Position numbers and translations under genes: made by a program. DNA of 64,000 nt from Cohnella endophytica (GTDB lineage Bacteria > Bacillota > Bacilli > Paenibacillales > Paenibacillaceae), in the NCBI RefSeq assembly GCF_003628305.1, contig NZ_RBZM01000006.1:62001-126000 (forward strand). The letters are read 5' to 3'. The notes below the pieces were generated by a model. That model ran no database searches. It saw only the letters and a program-made list of their open reading frames with translations, and was not told where the DNA came from. This document shows positions 9,301-17,877 of this stretch, piece by piece; position 1 is the first letter of the stretch, and the number at the start of each line of letters is the position of its first letter.

Positions 9301-12300
9301 GCAAGCAGGTTGTCGTAGCGGAAGCCGCCTACCCGTACAAGGTGTCCGCTTCCGGAGGTTTGGTCGGACAACCGCAGGTAGATATCGCCGGGTTCCCCGC
9401 TACGGTGGAAGGACAGAAAACGTACTTGCTCGCAACGATGAATGCGGTGTCCAAGGTCAAGAACGGCAAAGGAGCCGGCGTCTTCTATTGGGAGCCTGCC
9501 TGGATTACGGGTCCGGCGAACAACTGGGCGAATTTGGCGCTGTTCGACACTTCGGGCAATGCTCTGGATTCCCTAAAGGCTTATCAATATTTACCGGGAG
9601 ATTCGATCCCGTTAAATAGAGTCAATGTGTTCGCATCTTTGGATTGCACGGTACCTAAACATACGACTCCGACGCTACCGGCAACGGTTAAAGTTCTATA
9701 TAGCGACGGGTCGATCAAGGACGAGGCCGTTGTATGGGATTCCTACGATGCGACCAAACTCGGGATCGTAGGCAGCTTTACCCTTAACGGAACGATAGCG
9801 AATACGAATCTACGAGCGGCGATCAAGATCGTGGTCGTCCCTTATCAGAATTTGGTCAAAAACCCGGGATTCGAAACGGGAACGATGAGCGATTGGACGG
9901 TAACGGGAAGTAATCCGGAAGCGACCAGCATCGAGATTAATGCCGGAAACGCGCATACCGGCCAAGCGGCATTCCATTACGCAATGGGCAATAGCGGCGG
10001 AGATTTCAAGGTCCTTCAGCAATATACCGGTTTGGCGAACGGAACTTACAAGCTAACGGCATGGGTTTCGGGAGGCGGGGGCGACAACAAGCTTCAGCTG
10101 TATGCGGAAGGATTCGGCGACGTGAAGAAAACGGTTAACATCGCCAATACCGGCTGGGCTGCATGGAAGAAATATACAGTAGCCGATATTGTCGTCACGA
10201 ACGGAACGGCTACGATCGGAGTGGACGCGCAATCGGCAAGCTCCGTATGGGGACAAATAGACGACATTGAATTTTATCAGGTCGTAGATGCTTCCGAAAT
10301 TAAGGTGAGCGCCGTCGGAGGAGTAACGGAATTGAACGGCTCGCGTACCCTGCGGATGGTTGCCGAAGTAACACCTACTAACGCAACGGATGATACCGTT
10401 GCTTGGAGCGTGACTTCAGCGAACGGTTCGGCTACGAACGTGGCGGTCATCGATGCGAATAGCGGCGTGTTGTTCGCCAAAGCGAACGGAGTCGTGAAGG
10501 TAAAGGCGACTTCCAACGGTTCTCCCGGCGTATCGGGAGAGACGCTGATCACGATTTCCAATGTTGCGCCATTAACGTTAGTAACGGGCAGCAATTTCAG
10601 TTCCGTTACGGGAGGACAGGCGGCAACGCAAGCGGCAGCTCCGTTTGACGGAAATACGACGACGTATTTCAATACCGGTGCGAATAACGCATACGTCGGC
10701 AAGGATCTCGGAGCGGGCAATGACAAACAAGTAACGACGGTGAGATTTTATCCGCGCACGGGCTTTGAGAATCTAATGGCAGGAGCAATTATTCAAGGTT
10801 CTAACTCGGGCACGAACACAGGGTACGATAATCTGTATACGATCTCCGGAACTCCTGCCGCCGGATGGAACGTAGTTTCCCTAAGCAACAATAAATCGTA
10901 CAGATACTATCGGTTGGCGCCAGTCAACGGACAATCTGGCTCTAACGTAGCGGAGCTAGAATTCTACTACGGGGTAAGCAAAGCAACGTTGGTCGATAAA
11001 ATTACAACCGCGCTTGCGTTAAGCGAAGCGCAGTATACAACGGAGACGTGGGCTACGCTTCAAACCGCATTGACGGCCGCAATCGGCGTGAATGCGAATA
11101 TCGAAGCCGCGCAGGCGGAAGTTAATGCTGCGGCAACGGCATTGCATTCGGCGATTGCCGGTCTAGTCGAACAAGAGACCGAAACTGGCGAACCGGGAGT
11201 TAGCAAGACGATCCTAGTCGCTAAAATCACGGCGGCTCAAGCACTAGATAGCACGCAGTATACGACGGAGACATGGGCTACGCTGCAAACCGCGTTGACG
11301 GCCGCAGTAAGCGTAAATACGAACACCGATGCCACGCAGTCGGAGGTTAATGCTGCGGCAGCGGCCTTGCAAACGGCGATTGCCGGGCTAGTCGAGAGCG
11401 AGCCTGAAGTAGGCGAGCCGGAAGTCAGCAAGACGGCTCTAGTCGAAGTAATCACGACTGCGCAGGCATTGGATAGCACGAAGTTTACCGCGGAGACGTG
11501 GGCTACGTTGCTAACCGCGTTAACGGCCGCAGTCGACGCGAATGAGAATACGGAAGCCGCGCAGTCGGAGGTAGATGCCGCGGCGGCAGCCTTGCAGGCG
11601 GCGATTGCCGGGTTAATCCGGGTTTCGGATAACAATAATCCATTGCCGCAAACGCCGGTCACACCGGTAAGCCCGGGAACGATAGCGTTAACTTCCGCAG
11701 AGCTTATTCCCGATGCCAAAGGAAACGTAGCGGTCAAGCTTTCATCGGAATCCAAGGAAGTGAAGATTCCATTGTCGGCTATCCGGAACGAAGCAATCAA
11801 GAATATCAACCTGCAAGGAGAAAACGTCTCGTTCGGTATTCCTTCCGCGCTGTTTAAGCAGCTTGAGGCTCTCGTCTCAAAGAATGATGCGGCCGGAAGC
11901 TCAATATCCTTGACATGGTCTCCGCTTTCTCCTTCGGCGACCGAACAGTTGTTGAACCAAGCTAGCACGCGAATGGCGGCGCAGGTTAAGGCAGTCGGAG
12001 AAGTATACGAGTTCAATTTCTCGATTACGACGAATAACGGCGCTACGCAGCTTCTCGGTAAGTTTAACGAACCGATGACGCTACGTCTGAAGGTTGCTGC
12101 CGGAGCGGATCCTAATGTTACCGGCGTTTACTACATCGGTAATGATGGCAAGCTTGAATATGTCGAAGGGTATTTCGACAATGGAGAGTTAGTCGTTCAA
12201 GTCAATCATTTCAGCAAATATGCGGCGCTTGAATTGAAAAAGACGTTTAAGGATGTCCAACCTAACCATTGGGCAGCGCAAGTCATTGCCGCATTGGCAG

Positions 12301-12782
12301 CCAAACAAATCGTTAACGGCGTCGATGCCGCAAGCTTTGAACCGAATCGTAACATTACGCGGGCAGAATTCACGGCATTGCTCGTTCATGTCCTGAAGCT
12401 GACCGACAAGGGAACGAAATCGTTTACCGACGTTCCGGAAAACGCATGGTATGCCGATGCGGTAGCATTAGCTTATCAAGCGGGGATCGTAAATGGCCGT
12501 AACTCGAATGCCTTCGATCCGGAGGGGCTGATCTCTAGGGAGGAAATGGTTACCATGCTTATGAAAGCTTACGCATGGAAACACTCCGCTCCGATAGGAA
12601 ATACGACTAGCCAGACTCCTTTCACGGATACGAGTTCGATTTCCTCATGGGCGAGAGAATATGCGCGTTTAGCGCACGATTTATCGCTGATCAACGGTAA
12701 AGGCGCGGGAGTGTTCGCTCCCAAAGCGTTGACTACCAGAGCGGAAGCGGCGCAGGTGATCTACAATCTGATTACTCACTAG
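6363..12782 (+). CDS. Cell-surface twin GH53 endo-beta-1,4-galactanase with CBM, FIVAR and SLH modules
   Basis: A 2139-residue exported protein. Order: signal peptide (1-36); first GH53 barrel (44-410; acid/base Glu183 in GNEINPG, nucleophile Glu303 in IAETAHPF); Ig-like Big_4 type (418-495); CBM-like sandwich (498-648); FN3 (655-745); second GH53 barrel (747-1080; Glu882 in GNEINNG, Glu987 in VAEAAYPY); Big_4 (1083-1160); CBM-like (1162-1308); Big_2 (1310-1400); discoidin-like domain (1405-1535); three FIVAR repeats (1540-1754); an ALFKQLE-containing pre-SLH module (1775-1958); three SLH domains (1961-2139). GH53 enzymes cut beta-1,4-galactan in pectic arabinogalactan I. Both catalytic pairs are intact. 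SLH domains bind pyruvylated secondary wall polymer, so the enzyme should sit on the cell surface. ATG 6363 follows an AGAGGAGAG ribosome site. It is probably monocistronic. Confidence 0.95.
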   Translation: MRGYRRLLLSFLSLTLVISLISSVFSAGVHQAAAAASDPGTFIKGADISTLQAIEDAGGKYFDNGVEKDLLDILKDHGVNYIRLRVWNNPVQAGADPNGVYYNDKTHLVALAQRVKSKGLKLLVDFHYSDFWADPGAQVKPAEWVQYTTIADLKGALYNYTADVMQTLEAVNAYPDMVQIGNEINPGMLLKNNAGDSSNASLNGTGANLVELIKEGVRAVRETTPAGADRVKIMIHVAHSWSSTDTTTNSSYTTFYDRLNNNNVDFDVIGLSYYPYWHGSYKAFKNDMNFLSAKYNKEVVIAETAHPFTLEDGDGWENIAKQTEGDTNGFPITPAGQKAFLETVMNMVATVNNGKGLGVFYWEPAWIPVPKKAGVYQAGWKVNEGNAWDNQAFFDFQGNALPSLDAFRYLPGSFPTKEIATIMPLAGVTTNVKVKPTLPASVSLVYNDGDMGSVAVTWDWNEAALDKLKQVGTFKLYGSVAGSPIQASVNITTNPSGSANLALNPGFETSSGSGSNATFASWTPTNTTGTVSAGNGNGNIHGGAKSVSYYTTKVTSFSLKQTISNLTPGKTYVLKAWSSGDSWIPAGADKLQLFADDAGTRINKDMINYAWNDWRQYSLEIVPTSTSITIGLDVTTPAGNKWGVFDDVEFYEAVSIAKWGSAKTLTASQVDPTGMSLNWSGIDDPASVTGYKVYQNGKLIASDITSTNYRVTGLSQDTSYTFKVEASYGSDIWTSTGPSVTVKTEPFMKGVDISTLQELESLNVKFYDNGVQKDLLDILKDNGVNYIRLRIWNNPGSNARYFNDKDKTIAMAQRIKAKGMRFLLDFHYSDFWADPGQQNKPAAWKDLSFTDLKKALYDYTADILNSLKAKNAYPDMVQIGNEINNGILWDTGKTPNFDNLADLLKEGIKAVHDTNPANHDTKIMLHLAEGGNNEIYENFFDNMKSRNVEYDVIGMSYYPYWHGTFDQLQHNMDDMAERYGKQVVVAEAAYPYKVSASGGLVGQPQVDIAGFPATVEGQKTYLLATMNAVSKVKNGKGAGVFYWEPAWITGPANNWANLALFDTSGNALDSLKAYQYLPGDSIPLNRVNVFASLDCTVPKHTTPTLPATVKVLYSDGSIKDEAVVWDSYDATKLGIVGSFTLNGTIANTNLRAAIKIVVVPYQNLVKNPGFETGTMSDWTVTGSNPEATSIEINAGNAHTGQAAFHYAMGNSGGDFKVLQQYTGLANGTYKLTAWVSGGGGDNKLQLYAEGFGDVKKTVNIANTGWAAWKKYTVADIVVTNGTATIGVDAQSASSVWGQIDDIEFYQVVDASEIKVSAVGGVTELNGSRTLRMVAEVTPTNATDDTVAWSVTSANGSATNVAVIDANSGVLFAKANGVVKVKATSNGSPGVSGETLITISNVAPLTLVTGSNFSSVTGGQAATQAAAPFDGNTTTYFNTGANNAYVGKDLGAGNDKQVTTVRFYPRTGFENLMAGAIIQGSNSGTNTGYDNLYTISGTPAAGWNVVSLSNNKSYRYYRLAPVNGQSGSNVAELEFYYGVSKATLVDKITTALALSEAQYTTETWATLQTALTAAIGVNANIEAAQAEVNAAATALHSAIAGLVEQETETGEPGVSKTILVAKITAAQALDSTQYTTETWATLQTALTAAVSVNTNTDATQSEVNAAAAALQTAIAGLVESEPEVGEPEVSKTALVEVITTAQALDSTKFTAETWATLLTALTAAVDANENTEAAQSEVDAAAAALQAAIAGLIRVSDNNNPLPQTPVTPVSPGTIALTSAELIPDAKGNVAVKLSSESKEVKIPLSAIRNEAIKNINLQGENVSFGIPSALFKQLEALVSKNDAAGSSISLTWSPLSPSATEQLLNQASTRMAAQVKAVGEVYEFNFSITTNNGATQLLGKFNEPMTLRLKVAAGADPNVTGVYYIGNDGKLEYVEGYFDNGELVVQVNHFSKYAALELKKTFKDVQPNHWAAQVIAALAAKQIVNGVDAASFEPNRNITRAEFTALLVHVLKLTDKGTKSFTDVPENAWYADAVALAYQAGIVNGRNSNAFDPEGLISREEMVTMLMKAYAWKHSAPIGNTTSQTPFTDTSSISSWAREYARLAHDLSLINGKGAGVFAPKALTTRAEAAQVIYNLITH
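10980..11622 (+). repeat. Three tandem FIVAR-encoding repeats (~225 bp)
   Basis: Three copies beginning near 10980, 11205 and 11430 each encode a three-helix FIVAR module with the block TTETWATLQTALTAAV or a close variant (TAETWATLLTALTAAV in the third). FIVAR modules act as stalks or ligand-binding helices in surface proteins. Here they separate the catalytic and binding modules from the SLH anchor. Confidence 0.85.
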
Positions 12783-12794
12783 AAGTAAAATCGG

Positions 12795-12830
12795 AGGCAC
12801 TCCCGCGACAATTGCGGGAGTGCCTTTTTA
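12795..12830 (+). terminator. Rho-independent terminator
   Basis: A perfect 12-bp stem (12795-12806 with 12814-12825), a 7-nt loop and TTTTTA, 12 nt after the galactanase stop. Confidence 0.95.
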
Positions 12831-12902
12831 TCGAATTCCAATATTGACTAAATTCGTCATGCCCACTAGGCTATAGTTATTCTGCCGATAGGAGCGAGTC
12901 AT

Positions 12903-14945
12903 ATGTCTACGCATACTTTGCCAAGATGCACGCCGGAGGAGCAAGGTGTGTCCTCCGAAGCTCTAATTGAGTTCGTGGACTCCTTGGAGCAAAGCGGACA
13001 GGAGATTCACACGTTCATGCTCATTAGGGCCGGCCACGTCATCGCCGAAGGGGGATGGAAGCCGTATACGCCGCAATCGTTACGTCTTAGCAACTCCGTC
13101 AGCAAGAGCTTTACGTCGGCGGCCGTCGGATTTGCCGTGTCCGAAGGAAAACTGTCGGTCGACGATCGGGTGCTTTCCTTCTTTCCGGAACGAACGCCTT
13201 CCGAGCCTTCGCCAGGTTGGTCCGATATGACAGTCAAGCATTTGCTGACGATGTCGACCGGACAGACCGAGGATCCGGTGTATCGTTTTATGGAGCGCGA
13301 GGACGGAGATTGGGTACGCGTATTCATGGATACCCCGGTCCTAGAAGCGCCGGGTTCCCGGTTTCTCTATAATAGCGGCGCAAGCTATATGCTTTCCGCG
13401 ATCGTTCAACAAGCGACGGGACAAACCGTAATGGATTACTTGACGCCTCGATTATTCGAGCCTTTGGGCATTCGCGACATCCATTGGGAAGCTTGCCCAA
13501 GGGGCGTTACGGTAGGCGGTTGGGGTCTGAGCGTCTCCACCGAGCATATCGCGAAGTTCGGGCAATTGTACTTGAACAAAGGCATTTGGAATGGGAAGAA
13601 ACTGTTGCCGGAGGCATGGATCGAGGAATCCTCGCGTAGCCATATTGCCAATGGAGACGATCCGAATAACGATTGGTCCCAAGGGTATGGTTATCAATTC
13701 TGGATGTGCAGACATGGCGCGTACAGAGCGGACGGAGCGTTCGGACAAGTCGCGATCGTGATGCCCGAGCAGGATGCCGTTCTGGCTTTCACCGCGGCCG
13801 TCACCGACTTGGCACCGGTGATGGACCGTGTGTGGGAGACGCTGCTTCCCGCTCTTAACGAGCGCAAAGAAGCGATGCCCGCCAACGCAGCAGGACATGC
13901 GGCGCTTGCCGATAAGCTCGTCGCGCTTGCCTTGAAGACGGAGGGAAATCGGGTCAGCCCCGACAACCGGAAAATCGCGAGGCATTTCATCATGGAACAG
14001 AACGAAGCTTGTATCCAAGAGTTGACGATACGTATCGATTCTCTAACGTATAAGCTCGACATCGTCCAATCGGGAGTCGTTCGCCGCGTCGAACTCGGGC
14101 AGAACGACTGGGCAATCAACGAGTGGAATACCCGAAACAGGAAAATACGATTCTCGGCATCCGCAGCCTGGGAGGACGAGAACACGTTCGTAATGACGGT
14201 AAGACAATTGGAGACGGCTTACAAAGAGCGCTTCGAGTTTCGTATTGACGGCGATAAGCTAGCGGTAACGCATAAGAAAGAATTCGATGTGTTCCCCTCT
14301 CGCATATTTGCCTTGTCTGGGGAAGCGAGAGCGGCGTCCAAGATTTATAACGAAGTAAAAACCGAAGACAAGCTTCTTGCGATCACCTTCGACGATGGAC
14401 CGAACCCGGAGTGGACTCCTCTATTTCTAGAAGTATTCCGGAAGCATGGCGCTAAAGCGACTTTCTACGTGTTAGGAACGAACATGGAACAATACCCCGA
14501 TCTCGCGAAGCGAATCTACGAGGAAGGGCATGAACTGGGCAATCATAGTTACTCCCATCCCCATCTTCCCGAGCTCGGGAGGGAAGAGCAATTCGAGGAG
14601 CTGTTAAGAGCGGAGAAACTCATCGTCGAAGCGATCGGAACAAAACCGAACACGTTCCGGCCTCCTTTCCTGGATGTCAGCGACGATTTGCTTTCGGTGG
14701 CCGAACAATTCGGTTATCCCATCATTCATGCTCTGAACACGGATTCGCGCGATTGGGAAACTCCGGGCGTCGAGTATATTCTGGAATCGTCGCGCGCCGG
14801 GGTTCGTAAGGGGGCCATCCTGTTATTCCATGACGGGTTCGGGGACCGTTCCCAATCGTTGGAGGCGATTTCGATTCTGGTTCCGGAGCTGATCGAACAG
14901 GGCTATAGCCTCGTGACGGTAAGCGAATTGCTGGGAATCGCGTAA
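12903..14945 (+). CDS. Fusion of serine beta-lactamase-like hydrolase and NodB polysaccharide deacetylase
   Basis: A 680-residue protein with no signal peptide or membrane segment. Residues 1-310 form a class C beta-lactamase/esterase fold: S-x-x-K motif Ser65-Val-Ser-Lys68 and Tyr156-Asn-Ser158. Residues 320-472 are a beta-rich linker domain often found behind such hydrolases. Residues 480-680 form a NodB deacetylase: TFDDGP with Asp497/Asp498 and metal-binding His548 and His552 in NHSYSH. All signature residues are present, so both parts could be active. NodB enzymes normally work outside the cell, so a cytosolic NodB fused to a serine esterase is odd. Removal of ester- or amide-linked acetyl groups from imported oligosaccharides is an inference. 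The gene is flanked by terminators and stands alone. ATG 12903 has a GGAGCGAG-type ribosome site. Confidence 0.88.
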   Translation: MSTHTLPRCTPEEQGVSSEALIEFVDSLEQSGQEIHTFMLIRAGHVIAEGGWKPYTPQSLRLSNSVSKSFTSAAVGFAVSEGKLSVDDRVLSFFPERTPSEPSPGWSDMTVKHLLTMSTGQTEDPVYRFMEREDGDWVRVFMDTPVLEAPGSRFLYNSGASYMLSAIVQQATGQTVMDYLTPRLFEPLGIRDIHWEACPRGVTVGGWGLSVSTEHIAKFGQLYLNKGIWNGKKLLPEAWIEESSRSHIANGDDPNNDWSQGYGYQFWMCRHGAYRADGAFGQVAIVMPEQDAVLAFTAAVTDLAPVMDRVWETLLPALNERKEAMPANAAGHAALADKLVALALKTEGNRVSPDNRKIARHFIMEQNEACIQELTIRIDSLTYKLDIVQSGVVRRVELGQNDWAINEWNTRNRKIRFSASAAWEDENTFVMTVRQLETAYKERFEFRIDGDKLAVTHKKEFDVFPSRIFALSGEARAASKIYNEVKTEDKLLAITFDDGPNPEWTPLFLEVFRKHGAKATFYVLGTNMEQYPDLAKRIYEEGHELGNHSYSHPHLPELGREEQFEELLRAEKLIVEAIGTKPNTFRPPFLDVSDDLLSVAEQFGYPIIHALNTDSRDWETPGVEYILESSRAGVRKGAILLFHDGFGDRSQSLEAISILVPELIEQGYSLVTVSELLGIA

Positions 14946-14955
14946 GATTGGGCGT

Positions 14956-15000
14956 AAACGGGACGAAGCGGGGAGTTACCTCTGCTTCGTCCCGTTTTTT
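14956..15000 (+). terminator. Rho-independent terminator
   Basis: A 14-bp perfect stem (14956-14969 with 14984-14997), extended inward by GAG/CTC, with a six-T tail, 10 nt after the fusion gene. Confidence 0.95.
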
Positions 15001-15190
15001 GAACCGATGCTCATTCGGATTCTTGGTCGCGGCCAGAACCGAATCCAAAAATATCGGACGCGATTCTATGAAATTAGAACTATTTTTTCCTTTCACGATT
15101 CGTTAAAATTATACAATTAAGTACTTACAGTGGCCTGATCTTGTAAGTCAAGTCAGGCAGAATTTGATTTCAAAGGCGGGCGTTGGACTC

Positions 15191-16945
15191 ATGAGATGGT
15201 CATCGATGCTGTTATCCCCGTTCCGATTCCGCAAAGTCAGAAGTCGATTCATGGTCGCCATGATTCTGTTGTCCGTATCTCCTCTGTTTCTCCTCGGTTA
15301 TATTTCCTTCAATATCGCGAAAGATACCCTAACGCTTAACAATGAACAGACGAATATCGACCACTTGCAAACGTCCAGCGAAGTGGCCGATTTGATTTTC
15401 CGTAACATCGTGAGCCTGAACCGCTCTATCGTCTTGAACGACGAAATTCGCAACGACCTGCGAGACAGCAAGGTCAATTCTAGCATGCAACAGATCGAGA
15501 TGAACGCAACGACCATCGATAGGCTGCAAAAGCTGATCAATAGCAATTCCTACGACACGCGTTACGTCGATTCGCTTTGCGTAATCGATCTCTATTATCA
15601 AACCTATTGCATGGGAAGATCCGACGACGCGGGTATCTATGAGACGCCGACTAAGAAGCATGACATAGAAGAAACGGATTGGTACAAAGAAGCCGTCGAT
15701 GCCAAAGGCAGAGTCGTATTTTTCAGCAATAACGTACTCGGAGACAAGTCCGATGTTTTCTCGACGGTTAAGCTGTTCCGCGACTCCGAGGATCCGCACG
15801 GCAGACCGATCGGCCTGTTAATCGTGAATCTATCGAAGTCCATGTTCAGCCGGGTATTCATCGGAGTTCATAATAACGGCACTTTCATGGCGGTGGATTC
15901 CGCGCAAGGCGCGCTTAAGGTGGTCTATAAGGATGCCAAGTCCATCGCATTGCCTGTCATGGAAGGCAGCTTATCCGATACGGTGAACAAATTGCGCGGC
16001 CAAGGTTATTTGGTTAGCGAGTATCGGAACCAGACGACGGGATGGACGTTAATGCATCTTATTCAGAAGAAGGAGCTGCTGAAGCAGTCTAATCGAATCG
16101 GCACGGCGACCGCCCTGATCGCAACAGCAATCGCGTTAGTGGCGTTGCTGCTGTCGGTCATTATCTCGGGCACGATCACGAAGCCGCTCATTCAGATCAA
16201 GAAAATGATGGTGGACTGGAACAAAGGAATAAGAGAATTCGACGGCAAATTCTCGAAGGACGAGGTCGGTACGATCGGCGAGACGTTCAAGCGCATTTCT
16301 TCGGAGAACGAGGAGCTGACCGAGAGGCTTATCCACTCGGAGTTGAAGGAGAGGGAGGCCGAGTTGCGTTCTCTTCAGGCGCAAATCAAGCCCCATTTCC
16401 TCTATAACACGCTGGATTCGATCTATTGGATGGCCCGATTGAAGAAGCATGAGGAAGCTGCCCAGATGGCGCTATCCTTGTCCGAGAGCTTCAAGCTCAG
16501 CCTCAATAAAGGCAAAGAGACGATTCCCGTCTTCAAGGAGCTTCAGCATATCCAACATTACATGACGATCCAGAACATTCGGTACAACAATCGCTTTACC
16601 TATCGCGCGAATATTGAAGAATCGATCATGAATACCGAAATTCTGAAGCTGATCGTTCAACCTCTTGTGGAAAACGCGATCTACCATGGTCTCGAGCCCA
16701 AGCTTGGAGACGGGAAAATCGAGGTGTCGGGGAGAAAAGACGGAGATTATTTCGTGTTCGTCGTCGAGGACGATGGGGTAGGCATCGAAGATATGTCGGT
16801 TACCCAACAAGGTTACGGACTTACCAATGTGAGAGAACGAATAGTGCTTTACTACGGGGCGTCCAGCTCTTTCAGAATTACGAGCGGCGCCGGCGTAGGC
16901 ACGAAGGTTGAAGTGAGATTCAAACCCTATAACGAGGAGGCGTAA
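15191..16945 (+). CDS. Sensor histidine kinase, YesM/LytS-type (HPK7)
   Basis: A 584-residue membrane sensor. It has a first membrane segment near residues 15-37, an extracellular sensing domain of about 250 residues (Cache-like by position), a second membrane segment near 298-325, HAMP, then a His_kinase block with phosphoacceptor His402 in QIKPHFLYNTLDS and a C-terminal ATPase domain (QPLVENAIYHGL; DDGVGI; GYGLTNVRERI). ATG 15191 is preferred because AAGGCGGG lies 10 nt before it. TTG at 15164 is a longer in-frame option. The partner regulator starts 3 nt after the stop, and transporter genes follow. The likely signal is an extracellular sugar, perhaps presented by the adjacent binding protein. 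This last point is inference. Confidence 0.93.
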   Translation: MRWSSMLLSPFRFRKVRSRFMVAMILLSVSPLFLLGYISFNIAKDTLTLNNEQTNIDHLQTSSEVADLIFRNIVSLNRSIVLNDEIRNDLRDSKVNSSMQQIEMNATTIDRLQKLINSNSYDTRYVDSLCVIDLYYQTYCMGRSDDAGIYETPTKKHDIEETDWYKEAVDAKGRVVFFSNNVLGDKSDVFSTVKLFRDSEDPHGRPIGLLIVNLSKSMFSRVFIGVHNNGTFMAVDSAQGALKVVYKDAKSIALPVMEGSLSDTVNKLRGQGYLVSEYRNQTTGWTLMHLIQKKELLKQSNRIGTATALIATAIALVALLLSVIISGTITKPLIQIKKMMVDWNKGIREFDGKFSKDEVGTIGETFKRISSENEELTERLIHSELKEREAELRSLQAQIKPHFLYNTLDSIYWMARLKKHEEAAQMALSLSESFKLSLNKGKETIPVFKELQHIQHYMTIQNIRYNNRFTYRANIEESIMNTEILKLIVQPLVENAIYHGLEPKLGDGKIEVSGRKDGDYFVFVVEDDGVGIEDMSVTQQGYGLTNVRERIVLYYGASSSFRITSGAGVGTKVEVRFKPYNEEA

Positions 16946-16948
16946 GCC

Positions 16949-17743
16949 ATGCTTAAAGCCGTTGTATTCGACGATGAATATATCGTGATCGAAGCGTTGC
17001 GGACGCTCATTGATTGGACGGGTTTAGAGGTTGAACTGGTCGGGACGGCGGGCGACGGCGTCGCCGCCCTTGAGATTTTCAGACAAGAGAAGCCCGATAT
17101 TGTGCTGACCGACATCCGGATGCCGGGGATGGATGGCCTGCAGCTGATTCAGGAAATCATGCGCGAAGCCGAAGATACCTGCTGCATCGTATTCAGCGGC
17201 TTCAACGAATTCGAATACGTGAAACAGGCGATCCAGCTAGGCGTTATCGATTATTTGGAGAAGCCGATTACGGATGAGAGCGTGGAAAGGTCCTTGCGCA
17301 AGGCGGCGGGCAGAATCCTTAGCCAACGCGAGACGAAGGAGATTCGCAGGAAGTGGGAGGATAGTCAGCGCGAATTGATGGAGAAAGCGCTCTTGGACGG
17401 TCAAGCGTTGGACGAGGGTCAACAGCCTAAGAGCTCCGCGGTCGAACGGGCTCGCGCTTATATCGTGCAGCACGTGAACCGCGACTTATCGCTGCAGGAG
17501 GTAGCCGAGCACGTGGGCATGAATGCCGCATACTTGAGCGTTCTGTTCAAGGAGGAAACGGGCGAGACGTATATCAAATTTCTGACCCGTTACCGGATGG
17601 AACTGGCCAAAATGCTGCTGCGCAAGGGACTGAAAGTGAATGAAGTAAGCGAGCGGATCGGCTATCATACGTACCGGCATTTCTCGGAAGTATTCAAGAA
17701 ATCCACCGGCACTACCCCCGGACAATTCCGGGACGACATCTAA
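16949..17743 (+). CDS. Response regulator, REC + AraC HTH (YesN type)
   Basis: A 264-residue regulator. The receiver domain (1-120) has phosphoacceptor Asp55 in LTDIRMPG. A short linker leads to an AraC-type double helix-turn-helix (165-264) ending in GTTPGQFRDDI. It is shorter than most YesN proteins (about 370-530 residues) because it lacks the long middle region. It is cotranscribed with the kinase (GAGGAGG overlaps the kinase end; 3-nt gap). It probably activates the transporter operon 134 nt downstream. Confidence 0.93.
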   Translation: MLKAVVFDDEYIVIEALRTLIDWTGLEVELVGTAGDGVAALEIFRQEKPDIVLTDIRMPGMDGLQLIQEIMREAEDTCCIVFSGFNEFEYVKQAIQLGVIDYLEKPITDESVERSLRKAAGRILSQRETKEIRRKWEDSQRELMEKALLDGQALDEGQQPKSSAVERARAYIVQHVNRDLSLQEVAEHVGMNAAYLSVLFKEETGETYIKFLTRYRMELAKMLLRKGLKVNEVSERIGYHTYRHFSEVFKKSTGTTPGQFRDDI

Positions 17744-17776
17744 AAAAATCGGACGCTTAACAATGAAATGACCCAC

Positions 17777-17805
17777 TGATCGTTGCCCGGGGCGGGATTT
17801 ATAAT
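17777..17805 (+). promoter_or_regulatory. Possible promoter of the binding-protein operon
   Basis: A perfect -10 hexamer TATAAT at 17800-17805 lies 72 nt before the binding-protein start. The -35 region at 17 bp spacing (TGATCG, 17777-17782) is poor, as expected for a promoter needing an activator such as the adjacent YesN-like protein. Confidence 0.35.
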
Positions 17806-17877
17806 GAGGGTATGGGAACCCGGGCCCTGTTTCTATCATGATTTGCCGATCGATAATCATTCAGGGGGACACTGATC

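Noticed and set aside
11237-12016. Long minus-strand open frame (259 codons) opposite the FIVAR repeats
   Set aside because: It is a mirror of Ala/Thr-rich repeat coding on the plus strand, with no domain or ribosome site. The minus-strand frames at 10277-10726 and 53243-53833 are rejected for the same reason.
15001-15190. Possible riboswitch or leader structure before the first YesM-type kinase
   Set aside because: Short inverted repeats (ATTCGG/CCGAAT and CCTGA/TCAGG) are present but weak, without a known riboswitch pattern.
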